DNA from: Granulicella sp.
GTDB taxonomy: Bacteria; Acidobacteriota; Terriglobia; Terriglobales; Acidobacteriaceae
Reading direction: 5' to 3'
Length of the DNA: 17,006 nucleotides
Assembly: GCA_003133205.1 (NCBI GenBank)
Contig: PKWK01000384.1
Span: 1-17,006, forward strand
The notes beneath the pieces are model-generated. The model was not told where the DNA came from. It did no database searches and worked only from the letters and a program-made list of their open reading frames with translations. The translations under genes and the position numbers were made by a program. Below are positions 6,843 to 15,165 of the stretch, in pieces. How positions within the stretch are numbered: the first letter of the stretch is position 1; each line of letters opens with the position of its first letter.

Positions 6843-9800
6843 ATGCGAGCCAACCATGCTTCCTCCACCCTCAGGCGTCTGACTGCATTTGTGTTCTTCA
6901 TTCTTGCGACCCAGCTCCACGCTCAGTACGAGAATGGCAGCCTGATTGGCACCATCCGCGACTCAAGCGGCGCACCCATCGTCGGCGCCTCGGTGAAGAT
7001 CGCCAACGATGACACCGCCAGCGTCTCCCAGACCCGGACCAACGGCTCCGGCGACTACGAAGTCCCATCGCTGCACGTCGGCGTCTATAGCATTACCGCC
7101 AGCGCTCCCAGCTTCTCCGACGCCGTAGCGCAGGGCATCACCATCTCGGTCGGCAATCGCCAGCGTATCGACCTGATCCTGAAGGTGGGTTCCACCGAAA
7201 GCACCGTCGAAGTAACCGGCGTTGCCATGCAGCTCGAGACCGAGACCAGCGAACGTGGGCAGAACATCACGAACTACCAGAGCGAGGCTCTCCCGCTCGT
7301 CAGCCGCAACTACTCCGATCTGCTTGCGCTCATCCCGGGTTCGCGCCAGGCACCGACCGCTGCGACCACCAGTTCCATCAGCTCGCTGGTACGCGCGGGA
7401 GCTTACAACGTCAACGGCCAGCGCAGCATATTCAATAACTTCCTCCTCGACGGCCTCGATAACAACGCGTATGGCGAAAGCAACCAGGGCTTCGACAATC
7501 AGATCATCGCCGTCCCGCCAGACTCGGTCGCGCAGTTCCAGGTGGTCACCAACAACGAAAGTGCCGAGTACGGCCGTGCCTCCGGAGCTACGATCAACGT
7601 CGCCTCGCAGAGGGGGACCAATAACGTCCATGCAACGTTGTATGAATTCATCCGCAACACCGACCTCAACGCCGAAGGCTTCTTTCACCCCACCGTCATC
7701 GGCACCAACGGTCCGGTCCCCTTCCAGAAGCCCACGCTGAACCGCAATCAGTATGGCTTCAACGTCGGCGGTCCGATTATCAAAAACAGGCTCTTCTTCT
7801 TCCTCGACTACGAAGGGTTTCGCCAGACGCTCAAGCCGCTCTATGTGCTCACTGTCCCTACTCAAAATGAACTCAACGGGATCCTCGCCGTCGACGTGGT
7901 CAACCCGCTGACCGGTGCATTGACACCGAGAGGCACCCCAGTCACGGGAATCAACCCCATCTCGGCGCAGGTTGTGAGCTATTTCAAGCAGATCAAAGGG
8001 CTTCCAGTCAGCGGCTCCGCGACAACCGGACAGGCCGCCAGCGACTATTCCGTCCAAATCCCCTTTACGGACCACGCGGACAAGGGCGACCTGCGTTTCG
8101 ACTGGCAGATCAACCCCTCCAGTTCCGCGTTTCTGCGCGTCAGCGACCGCAAGGAAAATGGAGTGAACTTCCCGACAATTCCAATCCCTCTCGACGGTCA
8201 GACCAACGGCAGGATCCGCATTCTCGACCAACAGATCGCCCTAGGCTATACACAACTGTTTGGCGGCAACAAGGTGCTTGATGCCCGTCTCGGACTCGAC
8301 CGCACCAAGGCCGGCAAGTACAACCTCTCCATCGGGGACAAGTCGTTTACCTTCCCCGGCCTGCCTTTCGATCCAATCGTGGCGGGCGGGCTTCCTTCCA
8401 TCGGTCTGTCAGGTGGTTTCACCGGCTTCGGCCGCCAGAGTACCAACCCGCAGTGGCAAAACCCCGCTCTCATCGATCCCAAGGTCAACTTCACCTGGGT
8501 CAAAGGTCAGCACTCCCTGAAGTTCGGCTATGAGTACGAGCACATCTGGATGGCCGTGGAAGACAACAATCCGCTCTACGGCTCGTTCACCTTCAGCGGA
8601 GGTTACAGTCGCTGCAGCCTGGCTAATGACGCAAACTGCAGTAACCCCACTACCACTGTTGCGGACAACTATTGGGCCGACTTCCTCTTCGGCACCACCA
8701 GCGCATACTCACTTGCTAACGAGTTTGTCGCTCACCTCCTGCAGAGCGATCAAAGTGTCTACGCCCAGGATGACTGGAAGGTCCTTCCGAATCTCACACT
8801 GAACATCGGCCTACGTTGGGAGTACGGATCGCCCTACGGCGAACTCCACAATAATGTGTCGAACTTCGATCCCACCACGCAGACTGTTCTGACCACCACT
8901 CCCGGAGCGGTCAAGACCTCCTACGTCACCCCTTACTCCGGTAGCGGAGTCTACCGTAGCACCCTGGTCAACCCAGACCTTACCGACTTCGGTCCACGTC
9001 TCGGCTTTGCTTACTCGCCTGATGGAAAGACTGCCGTTCGCGGCGGATTCGGCATCAGCTACTCGCACTACACCCGCGCAGGGTCGGGAGATATCCTGCC
9101 GATCAACGCTCCTCAAGCGCAGTTCACCACAGTCACACAGTCGGCGCCAACTACGACCAACCACTGTAGCCCGCTGCCGGCTCAGATCATCGCGGTTGGG
9201 GCCACGACTCCAAGCTGCTACGCCACCATCGATCAGGGCTACCCCTCGGGCCTGGCTACGACGTTCAATCCGTTCACCGACAACATCACCTACATCCCGA
9301 AGAACAACAAAGCCAGCTACGTCGAAAGTTACTTCTTGAGCGTCCAGCGCCAACTCGCCAAGAACACCCTGCTCGACATTGCCTACGTCGGAAGCCACGG
9401 AGTGAAGCTGGAGGGCTTTCTGAATGCCAACCAGAAAAATCCATCGCTCGGATTCGCACGCCCCTATGCCAACTGGCCCACTGACATCACCGAGGCGCTC
9501 AACGAGTTCCACTCCCACTTCGATTCGCTCCAGGTAAAGTACGAACAGCGTTTCGTCGGCGGCCTTACTCTGTTGAACTCCTTTACGTGGGAGCACTCAC
9601 TCGACAACGCGAGCGCCTCGCTTGAAGGCAACTCGCCCTCGCCGCAGGATGGCAACAACATCAAGGCCGACTATGCCCAGTCGGACTACAACCTGCCGCT
9701 CGCCAACATCACCAGCCTAGTCTACGAATTGCCCTTCGGCCACGGCCGCCAGTTCATGTCCACCACCAATGGTCTCGTCGATGGTGCCATCGGCGGCTGG

Positions 9801-10304
9801 CAGCTCAGCCTCATCAACACCATGCAATCCGGCACACCCTTCAACGTCACCTATGGCCCCGGCGCCTCCAACCAGGTGTCGCCGCAGATCTCCGCAACCT
9901 ATCGCGGTGCCAATGAATACCGCCCCAACATCATCCCCGGCGTACCGAAGATCCTCAATACCCAGATAGCGTCCACCGGCTACATCCAGTACACCAATCC
10001 CGCGGCCTTCGCTCTTCCGGCCAGCGCCGCAGGGCTCAGCCCCTTCGGTAACGTTTCGCGCAATCCGCTGCGAAATACTCCGTTCTACCAGACCGACCTC
10101 TCTCTCAACAAGAAATTCTCAACGCCGGTCGAAGGCCTGAAGGTGGAGTTTCGCACAGAGTTCTACAACATCCTGAATCACACCAACCTGTACCTCCCCG
10201 GCAGCATCGGCGGCACCAATGGCACCACGGCAAGCACAGGCGGCCAGATCACCAGCACGTTCGAACCGCGCATCATCCAGTTTGGCCTCAAGATCCTCTA
10301 TTAA
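6843..10304 (+). CDS. Oar-like TonB-dependent receptor with N-terminal carboxypeptidase-regulatory domain
   Basis: An outer-membrane protein of 1153 residues, a usual length for the Oar-like receptors expanded in Acidobacteriota. Signal peptide residues 1-27 end at LHA|Q. A carboxypeptidase-regulatory/Cna-B-like beta sandwich follows (about 31-118; SLIGTIRDSSGAPIVGASV, then NGSGDYEVPSLHVGVYSI). The plug is at about 128-260, with ALPLVSRNYSDLLALIPG, FNNFLLDGLDNNAYGE and AEYGRASGATINVASQRGTN. The rest is beta barrel, with many aromatic, Asn and Thr strands, and ends in FGLKILY, an aromatic C-terminus suited to barrel assembly. No clear TonB box was found. It takes up an unknown substrate. Upstream is the secreted phosphodiesterase, downstream (519 bases) the LamG/cupin locus. 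Codons strongly prefer C in the third position, unlike the LamG gene next door. ATG 6843 gives the complete signal peptide. Confidence 0.93.
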   Translation: MRANHASSTLRRLTAFVFFILATQLHAQYENGSLIGTIRDSSGAPIVGASVKIANDDTASVSQTRTNGSGDYEVPSLHVGVYSITASAPSFSDAVAQGITISVGNRQRIDLILKVGSTESTVEVTGVAMQLETETSERGQNITNYQSEALPLVSRNYSDLLALIPGSRQAPTAATTSSISSLVRAGAYNVNGQRSIFNNFLLDGLDNNAYGESNQGFDNQIIAVPPDSVAQFQVVTNNESAEYGRASGATINVASQRGTNNVHATLYEFIRNTDLNAEGFFHPTVIGTNGPVPFQKPTLNRNQYGFNVGGPIIKNRLFFFLDYEGFRQTLKPLYVLTVPTQNELNGILAVDVVNPLTGALTPRGTPVTGINPISAQVVSYFKQIKGLPVSGSATTGQAASDYSVQIPFTDHADKGDLRFDWQINPSSSAFLRVSDRKENGVNFPTIPIPLDGQTNGRIRILDQQIALGYTQLFGGNKVLDARLGLDRTKAGKYNLSIGDKSFTFPGLPFDPIVAGGLPSIGLSGGFTGFGRQSTNPQWQNPALIDPKVNFTWVKGQHSLKFGYEYEHIWMAVEDNNPLYGSFTFSGGYSRCSLANDANCSNPTTTVADNYWADFLFGTTSAYSLANEFVAHLLQSDQSVYAQDDWKVLPNLTLNIGLRWEYGSPYGELHNNVSNFDPTTQTVLTTTPGAVKTSYVTPYSGSGVYRSTLVNPDLTDFGPRLGFAYSPDGKTAVRGGFGISYSHYTRAGSGDILPINAPQAQFTTVTQSAPTTTNHCSPLPAQIIAVGATTPSCYATIDQGYPSGLATTFNPFTDNITYIPKNNKASYVESYFLSVQRQLAKNTLLDIAYVGSHGVKLEGFLNANQKNPSLGFARPYANWPTDITEALNEFHSHFDSLQVKYEQRFVGGLTLLNSFTWEHSLDNASASLEGNSPSPQDGNNIKADYAQSDYNLPLANITSLVYELPFGHGRQFMSTTNGLVDGAIGGWQLSLINTMQSGTPFNVTYGPGASNQVSPQISATYRGANEYRPNIIPGVPKILNTQIASTGYIQYTNPAAFALPASAAGLSPFGNVSRNPLRNTPFYQTDLSLNKKFSTPVEGLKVEFRTEFYNILNHTNLYLPGSIGGTNGTTASTGGQITSTFEPRIIQFGLKILY

Positions 10305-10335
10305 AACCAATCAACTGGCCCACCCTGCATATGTG

Positions 10336-10353
10336 ACCTTCGATGCTGAAGGT
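10336..10353. terminator. Small hairpin after the receptor gene, weak terminator candidate
   Basis: ACCTTC-gatgct-GAAGGT is a perfect 6-base stem 31 bases past the receptor's stop codon. No T-run follows, so intrinsic termination is doubtful; it might only stabilise the 3' end of the message. Confidence 0.25.
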
Positions 10354-10396
10354 TCGCCTAACATGCTTATTCTAAACGCTTTAAGTCAGGTTTGTA

Positions 10397-10412
10397 GTAG
10401 GCGGTGGCCTAC
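10397..10412. repeat. Short GC-rich hairpin
   Basis: GTAGGC-ggtg-GCCTAC forms a perfect 6-base stem with a 4-base loop. It lies just before the possible propeller-gene remnant. There is no T-run. It could be a weak factor-dependent stop signal or chance. Confidence 0.25.
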
Positions 10413-10421
10413 CGCACTTAG

Positions 10422-10571
10422 AAATTGACTTGGACGGTATCGCCGGATCGGCGCTACGTTGTAACGGTGAACGCCGGATACGGGACACTTCCTACGCTAT
10501 CGAGGATCGGCAGCGAATTGAGCGTGCGTGGCATCTCCGGGCCACTTGGAAGCGGTATCAACCGCCGCTGA
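10422..10571 (+). pseudogene. Possible remnant of a YncE-like beta-propeller gene
   Basis: A frame opening just after a TAG at 10419-10421 and closing at TGA 10569-10571 reads KLTWTVSPDRRYVVTVNAGY and continues with GTLPTLSR. The pattern S-P-D-x-R-Y-x-V-x-V-N-A-G-Y-G-T is one I associate with YncE-type propellers, including those fused to alkaline-phosphatase domains in Acidobacteriota. Only about 25 residues are convincing; the rest (GSELSVRGISGPLGSG) is not recognised. It has no start codon and no second blade, so at best it is a scar. Confidence 0.3.
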
Positions 10572-10727
10572 TTCTTGTTGCGCCCGTGCGCCGGCGACTC
10601 AAGTGAACTAACCTGCGGCCTTGGCCTGGATCTTCTGGGTGGCTGGCGGTGCATAATGTGGCTCGACTTGGCGGGTTTGCAAATTTCATGGTTGATGGCT
10701 GACAATCTCGCGTGGCTTGTCCGACCA

Positions 10728-10744
10728 CTTCAGGCGTTCTGAAG
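10728..10744. promoter_or_regulatory. Palindrome upstream of the LamG gene, candidate operator
   Basis: CTTCAG-gcgtt-CTGAAG is a perfect 6-base inverted repeat 79 bases before the chosen start of the LamG gene. Its position would suit an operator for the LamG/cupin operon. No regulator gene is in the window. The call rests on symmetry alone. Confidence 0.3.
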
Positions 10745-10823
10745 AGTTGGGCGGGGCACTCCGCGGAGGCGATGGACTGTTCATCGTGCGGAATTGAATC
10801 AGATATTTGGGGTGCCCGCCGCT

Positions 10824-13800
10824 ATGCGATTTCTGCGTCTACTGTCCTGCTTCGTTGTGTTCACGAGCGTTCTGTTGGTCACGCCAGCGCGTGCCCAGGA
10901 TCCGTCCTTACAGAAGACCGGGACAACGGCCGCGTCTAAAGAACCTGGGCTGTTGTTCTACCTCTCCGGCGACCATGGCTTCAACGCCGATTACGCGGCC
11001 GGGGGAGTGCCGGCGCCCAACTATCTTTCGGATGTGAAGATTCTCCCCGGCGGGGCGAAGGGGTCCTACCTGCAGTGCGGCAATAACCAGTTGCTTTCGT
11101 ATTGGGCGCCGGGGAATATCTATGCGCAGCGTGGGACACTTTCGTTCTACTGGCGGTCGCGCGATCCGGTGGACGAGACCGCTTTTCCTATCTTCCGTGT
11201 GGGCTACGCAGACCATTCCAGTTGGGACCAGGTGTGGTTGCGCATCGATTACAACGGCCATGGGTTCGATGCTTTTGTGACCGATGTGAATCTCGGGCGC
11301 ACGCGCGTTTCTTACGACATGCCGAAGTTTCCCAAGCCCGATCAGTGGGTGCATCTGACGCTGACGTGGGATGAGACTACGGGCATTCGCTTTTATGTCA
11401 ACGACAAGATGGTGGCCGAAAAGGCTGCTACGGGCATGTTCGATGCGGGGCTGGATAAGTTCGGGCCGCACTCGCGCATCATTGGGCCTACCGGCGTGGA
11501 AAGCAGCTACAGCTATAACCGCGCCGGAGACATTGACGAGTTGCGTATCTATGATCGAGCGCTCTCGGACGACAACGTAGCTTCGCTGGCAAAGGGCGAA
11601 GTGCCGCAGAATATTCCCGCTATCACCCGCAGCTTTGCGAATGCCGATACGCAGAAGGAGTGGTGGTTCCATTACGGCTGGAATCGGCCCGGCGATATTC
11701 CTACGCCGCTGACGTCAGCTTCGACCGTCGTTCGCAAGGTTCAGATTAATGATGCTTACGATATTGGGCGCTGGTGGTGGAGGGGAAATGACGGAATACG
11801 CGAAACCACGTGGCCGGGCGTTTACAACCGTTCGCGTTTGCCAGGGCGCTTCGATTATTTTCAATTGCCCGATTGGGACTGCTATGCGATCTCGGGCAAG
11901 ACCGTTACGTTCATTCTGCCGAACGAGCCCTGGAATCATCTTGAGTTCAATGGCGGCGCGTTTGGCAAGATGGACTTGCTGACACCGGATGTGTCGGAGG
12001 ATGCGGTTCGCAGGGCAGGGCTTGATGGAAAGATGCTGCTGGGGAAGACCTTGTTTGACAGACCGAGCGGGCAGGAGACGACCTCCCACGATATTGCTGC
12101 GCCGGTGACCGGTGGCAAGTTGCGCTTCACGAACGTGGAGCAGGAGACGCCGATCGGGGAGTTTGCCGCTTACTATGTGCATCCGGGCAATGCGCCGGAA
12201 GGGATCGTTCAGTTGAGGTACAGGCTGACGGCGAGTGGCTCTCCGAATGACAATCCGAGCCTGCAGGAGTTGACCAGCTTTATTCACGATCGCTATCCGG
12301 CGGACGAACGCTCGGTGGTTGTAGGCATGCCCGGCGGTGGTGGCGGCGGCGGTGGCGGCAGACGCGCGGGGGCACGAACCAGGGCATCCGGCGGCACCGA
12401 TGCCTCTGGGGGGCTTCCGATTGTGCACGTGCTGATTCCTGCGGATTTCCGTGGACTGTCGGCGACTACGACTCATGTTCCTTCGTACACGTGGGACGAC
12501 ATTGACGCGGGTCTCGACGGCATCGCCATTGATCTGCCCGCGTTGAATGTGAAGCCGACACACGGCGACTACGTGCCGATGAATATCGAGGTGCGGGATC
12601 CGCTGTGGCCGATGCGCGACATGCTGAACTTTACCTTCTCGGTGAAGCCGGGGGAGCCGCATACTTTGTGGCTGGATACTCGCGACCGGATTTTGCCGAA
12701 TGATAAGAGCCTCCTGATCACGATCGCGTCTGCGAGTCCGGAGTTCAATGCGAGTGCGCTTGAGGGGGCGGCGGTGCGGCTGATCTTCAAGCCGTATAAG
12801 GACGCTGTTGCGGAACACGTCGCCGACCGGCTGACTCAGGTGCGCGACAACTTCTCCAACATGACGGAGGAGCACGTCAACACGAAGCATCTGAATACGT
12901 ACAACCGTTTTTATGCCGACATTACGGACCTGCTGCGTGTGGATCCGTTGAATGATCTTGGGCGGAAGTACTGGCATGAATGGAATCCGGAGACAGCGGA
13001 GCCCGCGTACACTCCGCCGAAGGTGCCGGAGGGCGTGCCTGCGTGGGCCCATCTCCAGGCAAAGGATATGGACTACTTCAAACGCATCGCCGACTTCTAC
13101 ATCGACAAGCGTCAGGCGTGGGACGGGGAGTTTGGCGGCGGGCTGGGCGACGATAGCGACTTCACAAATCTGTTTCCGTCTGTGGCCATGATGGGCGTGG
13201 AGCCGGAGAAGTTGAAGACGTCGCTCTCGCGAGAACTCGAAGCGATGTACGAGAACAAGATGTGGACCAACGGACTGGCAACGGGTCAGTTTGATGAGTT
13301 GCATGCGTATGAGGACGGGCTGAATGTCCTCGGCCAGTCGATGATGATGGACTTCGGTAATCCGAAGGATATCGAGCTCGCAATGGTGACGGCCAAGCGG
13401 CTGGAGTGGTTGACCGGAGTGAACGCGGCGGGGCATCGCCATGTGCAGTCTGCGTACTACAGCGGCGCGAAGATGGCGACGGGCGGGGTGTGGGGTTGGA
13501 CGAAGGCTCGATCGTACATGGTGTTTCAGCCGGCGCTTGACCTTGTTCTGTTCAACGGCGCGCCGGAGACACGCAAGATGGTGCTGGAGACAGTCGATGG
13601 CATGCTGGCGCATCGTAAGCAGGAAGCGGATGGCAGGTATGTGACACGGACGGACATCAACTTCAAGACCGACGAGGATCTGCCTGGCGGCGACGCGACG
13701 CCGGACTTCATGTTCTGGGCAGCATATCGCTGGACCGGCGATAAGAAGTATGTGCTGCCGTTTATGGATGCGGGGCAGTCATCGCTGCCGAATATTAATT

Positions 13801-14777
13801 CCGACGCGCTCGACATACTGGGGCTCCGCGATACGTGGGGCAAGCAGGAAATTGCTGCTGCTGCGGCGCCACCTCCACCGGGTGAGGTTGAGACGGTATC
13901 GCACTCGACGGCCGGATCTGCCGAAACATTCGCGTGGCAGGTTACGGGGGACACGAGGTACCTCAATCGACTCTACGGGCAGCAGTTGGAGGACGAGTCG
14001 AACCGGGAGTGGATCAATACCGAGGGTAGCCTGTGGATTGATCGCGTGACTGATTCCGCGGGGCCGATGTTCGTCAACACTGAGCTGCAGCGCGCACGCT
14101 TTGGCGGAGTCGCGCTGATTCGTAACCATATCTATCCGGGAAATGCTGTTAGTTGGCGATTTGTTGCGCCGGCGAAGGCGACCAGCCTTGGCATCCTGAT
14201 TCCGGAGGCGACGCCGGAGCATTTGAAGATCATCGTGTACAACCTGGATGCCGTTCCAGTGAAGACGCAGATGACGGGATGGGAGGTTGATCCGGGGAAA
14301 TGGGAGATCACGCAGGGTGTTCAGGGGCCGGCGAAGGATGCGGCAGTTATCGGCGTGAAGAAGTGGAGTGCGGAGTTTGAGCGCAGCCGCGATCTCACGC
14401 TGACGTTTGCGCCGCATGCGACTACGGTGATCGAAATGAACCTGGTGAGCAAGGGCGTGCCGTACTGGTCGAGGCCCGACCTGGGTATCGGTGCCGATGA
14501 TGTGAAGGTGGAAGGCAATCACCTGAACGTCACGGTGCATAGTCTTGGTGCGGTCGATGCGCCGGCAGCGAAGGTGGTGCTGCGCGATCGCGCCGGCAAG
14601 GTGGTGGCGACGGCGGAGGCGGCGCCGCTGAAGGCGCCTCTCGACCTGTTGCCCAAGACGGAGGATGTTTCGCTTTCGATTCCGGCGCATGCAGATTGGA
14701 AGGGTGGAAGCGTTACCATTGAGATGAGCGGTGATCTGCCAGAGATTACGCAGATGAACAACCGAGTTCAGTTCTAA
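10824..14777 (+). CDS. Large secreted LamG-domain protein, putative polysaccharide-active enzyme
   Basis: 1317 residues from ATG 10824; the frame is open from TTG 10794, but the ATG gives a clean signal peptide ending ARA|Q at residue 25. A LamG/concanavalin-like jellyroll spans about 40-258 (GTLSFYWRSRD, WVHLTLTWDETTGIRFYVND, GDIDELRIYDRALSDD), a carbohydrate-binding type of fold. Beta-rich segments follow, divided by a Gly9/Arg-rich linker (501-530). Residues about 665-1005 are helix-rich and carry RQAWDGEFGGGLGDDSDF (763-780), DELHAYE (H827), AGHRHVQS (H871, H873) and TDEDLPGGDATPDF. These look like active-site motifs of an (alpha/alpha) toroid, but I cannot name a family. A second beta sandwich (about 1070-1210) and a CARDB-like domain (about 1218-1317, ending in MNNRVQF) close it. 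A KdgF-like cupin follows after 29 bases, suggesting uronate-containing polysaccharide as substrate; that is inference. Third codon positions lean to G, unlike the receptor gene. Confidence 0.75.
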   Translation: MRFLRLLSCFVVFTSVLLVTPARAQDPSLQKTGTTAASKEPGLLFYLSGDHGFNADYAAGGVPAPNYLSDVKILPGGAKGSYLQCGNNQLLSYWAPGNIYAQRGTLSFYWRSRDPVDETAFPIFRVGYADHSSWDQVWLRIDYNGHGFDAFVTDVNLGRTRVSYDMPKFPKPDQWVHLTLTWDETTGIRFYVNDKMVAEKAATGMFDAGLDKFGPHSRIIGPTGVESSYSYNRAGDIDELRIYDRALSDDNVASLAKGEVPQNIPAITRSFANADTQKEWWFHYGWNRPGDIPTPLTSASTVVRKVQINDAYDIGRWWWRGNDGIRETTWPGVYNRSRLPGRFDYFQLPDWDCYAISGKTVTFILPNEPWNHLEFNGGAFGKMDLLTPDVSEDAVRRAGLDGKMLLGKTLFDRPSGQETTSHDIAAPVTGGKLRFTNVEQETPIGEFAAYYVHPGNAPEGIVQLRYRLTASGSPNDNPSLQELTSFIHDRYPADERSVVVGMPGGGGGGGGGRRAGARTRASGGTDASGGLPIVHVLIPADFRGLSATTTHVPSYTWDDIDAGLDGIAIDLPALNVKPTHGDYVPMNIEVRDPLWPMRDMLNFTFSVKPGEPHTLWLDTRDRILPNDKSLLITIASASPEFNASALEGAAVRLIFKPYKDAVAEHVADRLTQVRDNFSNMTEEHVNTKHLNTYNRFYADITDLLRVDPLNDLGRKYWHEWNPETAEPAYTPPKVPEGVPAWAHLQAKDMDYFKRIADFYIDKRQAWDGEFGGGLGDDSDFTNLFPSVAMMGVEPEKLKTSLSRELEAMYENKMWTNGLATGQFDELHAYEDGLNVLGQSMMMDFGNPKDIELAMVTAKRLEWLTGVNAAGHRHVQSAYYSGAKMATGGVWGWTKARSYMVFQPALDLVLFNGAPETRKMVLETVDGMLAHRKQEADGRYVTRTDINFKTDEDLPGGDATPDFMFWAAYRWTGDKKYVLPFMDAGQSSLPNINSDALDILGLRDTWGKQEIAAAAAPPPPGEVETVSHSTAGSAETFAWQVTGDTRYLNRLYGQQLEDESNREWINTEGSLWIDRVTDSAGPMFVNTELQRARFGGVALIRNHIYPGNAVSWRFVAPAKATSLGILIPEATPEHLKIIVYNLDAVPVKTQMTGWEVDPGKWEITQGVQGPAKDAAVIGVKKWSAEFERSRDLTLTFAPHATTVIEMNLVSKGVPYWSRPDLGIGADDVKVEGNHLNVTVHSLGAVDAPAAKVVLRDRAGKVVATAEAAPLKAPLDLLPKTEDVSLSIPAHADWKGGSVTIEMSGDLPEITQMNNRVQF

Positions 14778-14795
14778 GGTCGGAATACACAGAGC

Positions 14796-14801
14796 AAGGA
14801 G
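14796..14801 (+). promoter_or_regulatory. Ribosome binding site of the cupin gene
   Basis: AAGGAG lies 5 bases before ATG 14807 and is the clearest Shine-Dalgarno sequence in the window. It fixes the cupin start and lies within the 29-base gap after the LamG gene, supporting translation from a shared message. Confidence 0.7.
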
Positions 14802-14806
14802 TATCC

Positions 14807-15151
14807 ATGTCGTCGAATGCAATTGAAGTCATCCCTTCGAATCAAGAGGAGATGTCCACGCCTGAACCGGGATTGCGCCGCCAGGTGATGTCGTACAGCC
14901 CCGCGATGATGCTGGTGCGGCACACGATGAAGAAGGGGTGGGTGGGAGCTCGCCACAGTCATCCGCATGAGCAGATGGTGTACATCGTCAGCGGGCGCAT
15001 TCGGTTCGAGTATCCCGGCGAGACGTTTGAAGTGGGCGCGGGCGACTGCTTCTTGGTTCCCGGTAACGTCGAACACCAGGCTTCCGCGCTGGAAGACTGT
15101 GAAGTGCTGGATATCTTTACGCCGATGCGCGAGGATTACGCGCGAGCATAG
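14807..15151 (+). CDS. kdgF: KdgF-like cupin (unsaturated uronate ketonisation, putative)
   Basis: A 114-residue single-domain cupin with no signal peptide, so cytoplasmic. Cupin motif 1 is GARHSHPHEQMVYIVSG (metal ligands likely H50, H52, Q56) and motif 2 is GDCFLVPGNVEHQA (H90). The sequence follows KdgF closely: HSHPHEQ, then Y-x-x-S-G-x-x-x-F, then P-x-N-V-x-H-x-A-x-A-L-E-D, and the ending LDIFTPMREDY (compare LDxFSPxREDW). KdgF converts 4,5-unsaturated uronates, released by pectate or alginate lyases, into the linear keto form. The start at 14807 has a strong Shine-Dalgarno sequence and follows the LamG gene by 29 bases, so the two probably form an operon. The stop is 14 bases from the convergent DUF1501 gene. 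Cupins are functionally diverse, so the exact reaction is inferred. Confidence 0.82.
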   Translation: MSSNAIEVIPSNQEEMSTPEPGLRRQVMSYSPAMMLVRHTMKKGWVGARHSHPHEQMVYIVSGRIRFEYPGETFEVGAGDCFLVPGNVEHQASALEDCEVLDIFTPMREDYARA

Positions 15152-15165
15152 GGCGGCCTTCGCTG

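Larger units (their letters stand above)
10305..10823. other. Long intergenic region without an intact gene
   Basis: These 519 bases separate the receptor from the LamG gene. Both strands were read in all frames and nothing intact was found. The contents are two short hairpins near the receptor's stop, a possible propeller-gene remnant, and a 17-base palindrome closer to the LamG gene, all listed separately. An 83-codon reverse frame (10454-10705) is Pro/Arg-rich and unlike a protein. Confidence 0.5.

Noticed and set aside
6963..8231. A 422-codon open frame antisense to the receptor gene (and 261 codons at 8811-9596)
   Set aside because: Composition is dominated by Val, Asp, Gly and Arg, as expected opposite C-ending codons. 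No family resemblance was found, and the plus-strand receptor is certain.
10454..10705. An 83-codon minus-strand frame in the long intergenic region
   Set aside because: It is low-complexity, Pro/Arg-rich, lacks a plausible start signal and overlaps the possible propeller remnant on the other strand.
11715..13613. A 632-codon open frame antisense to the LamG gene
   Set aside because: It is rich in Arg, His and Pro, has no recognisable motif, and mirrors the G-ending codon bias of the gene opposite. It is a shadow frame, as are the shorter antisense frames at 13779-14822 and 14774-15874.
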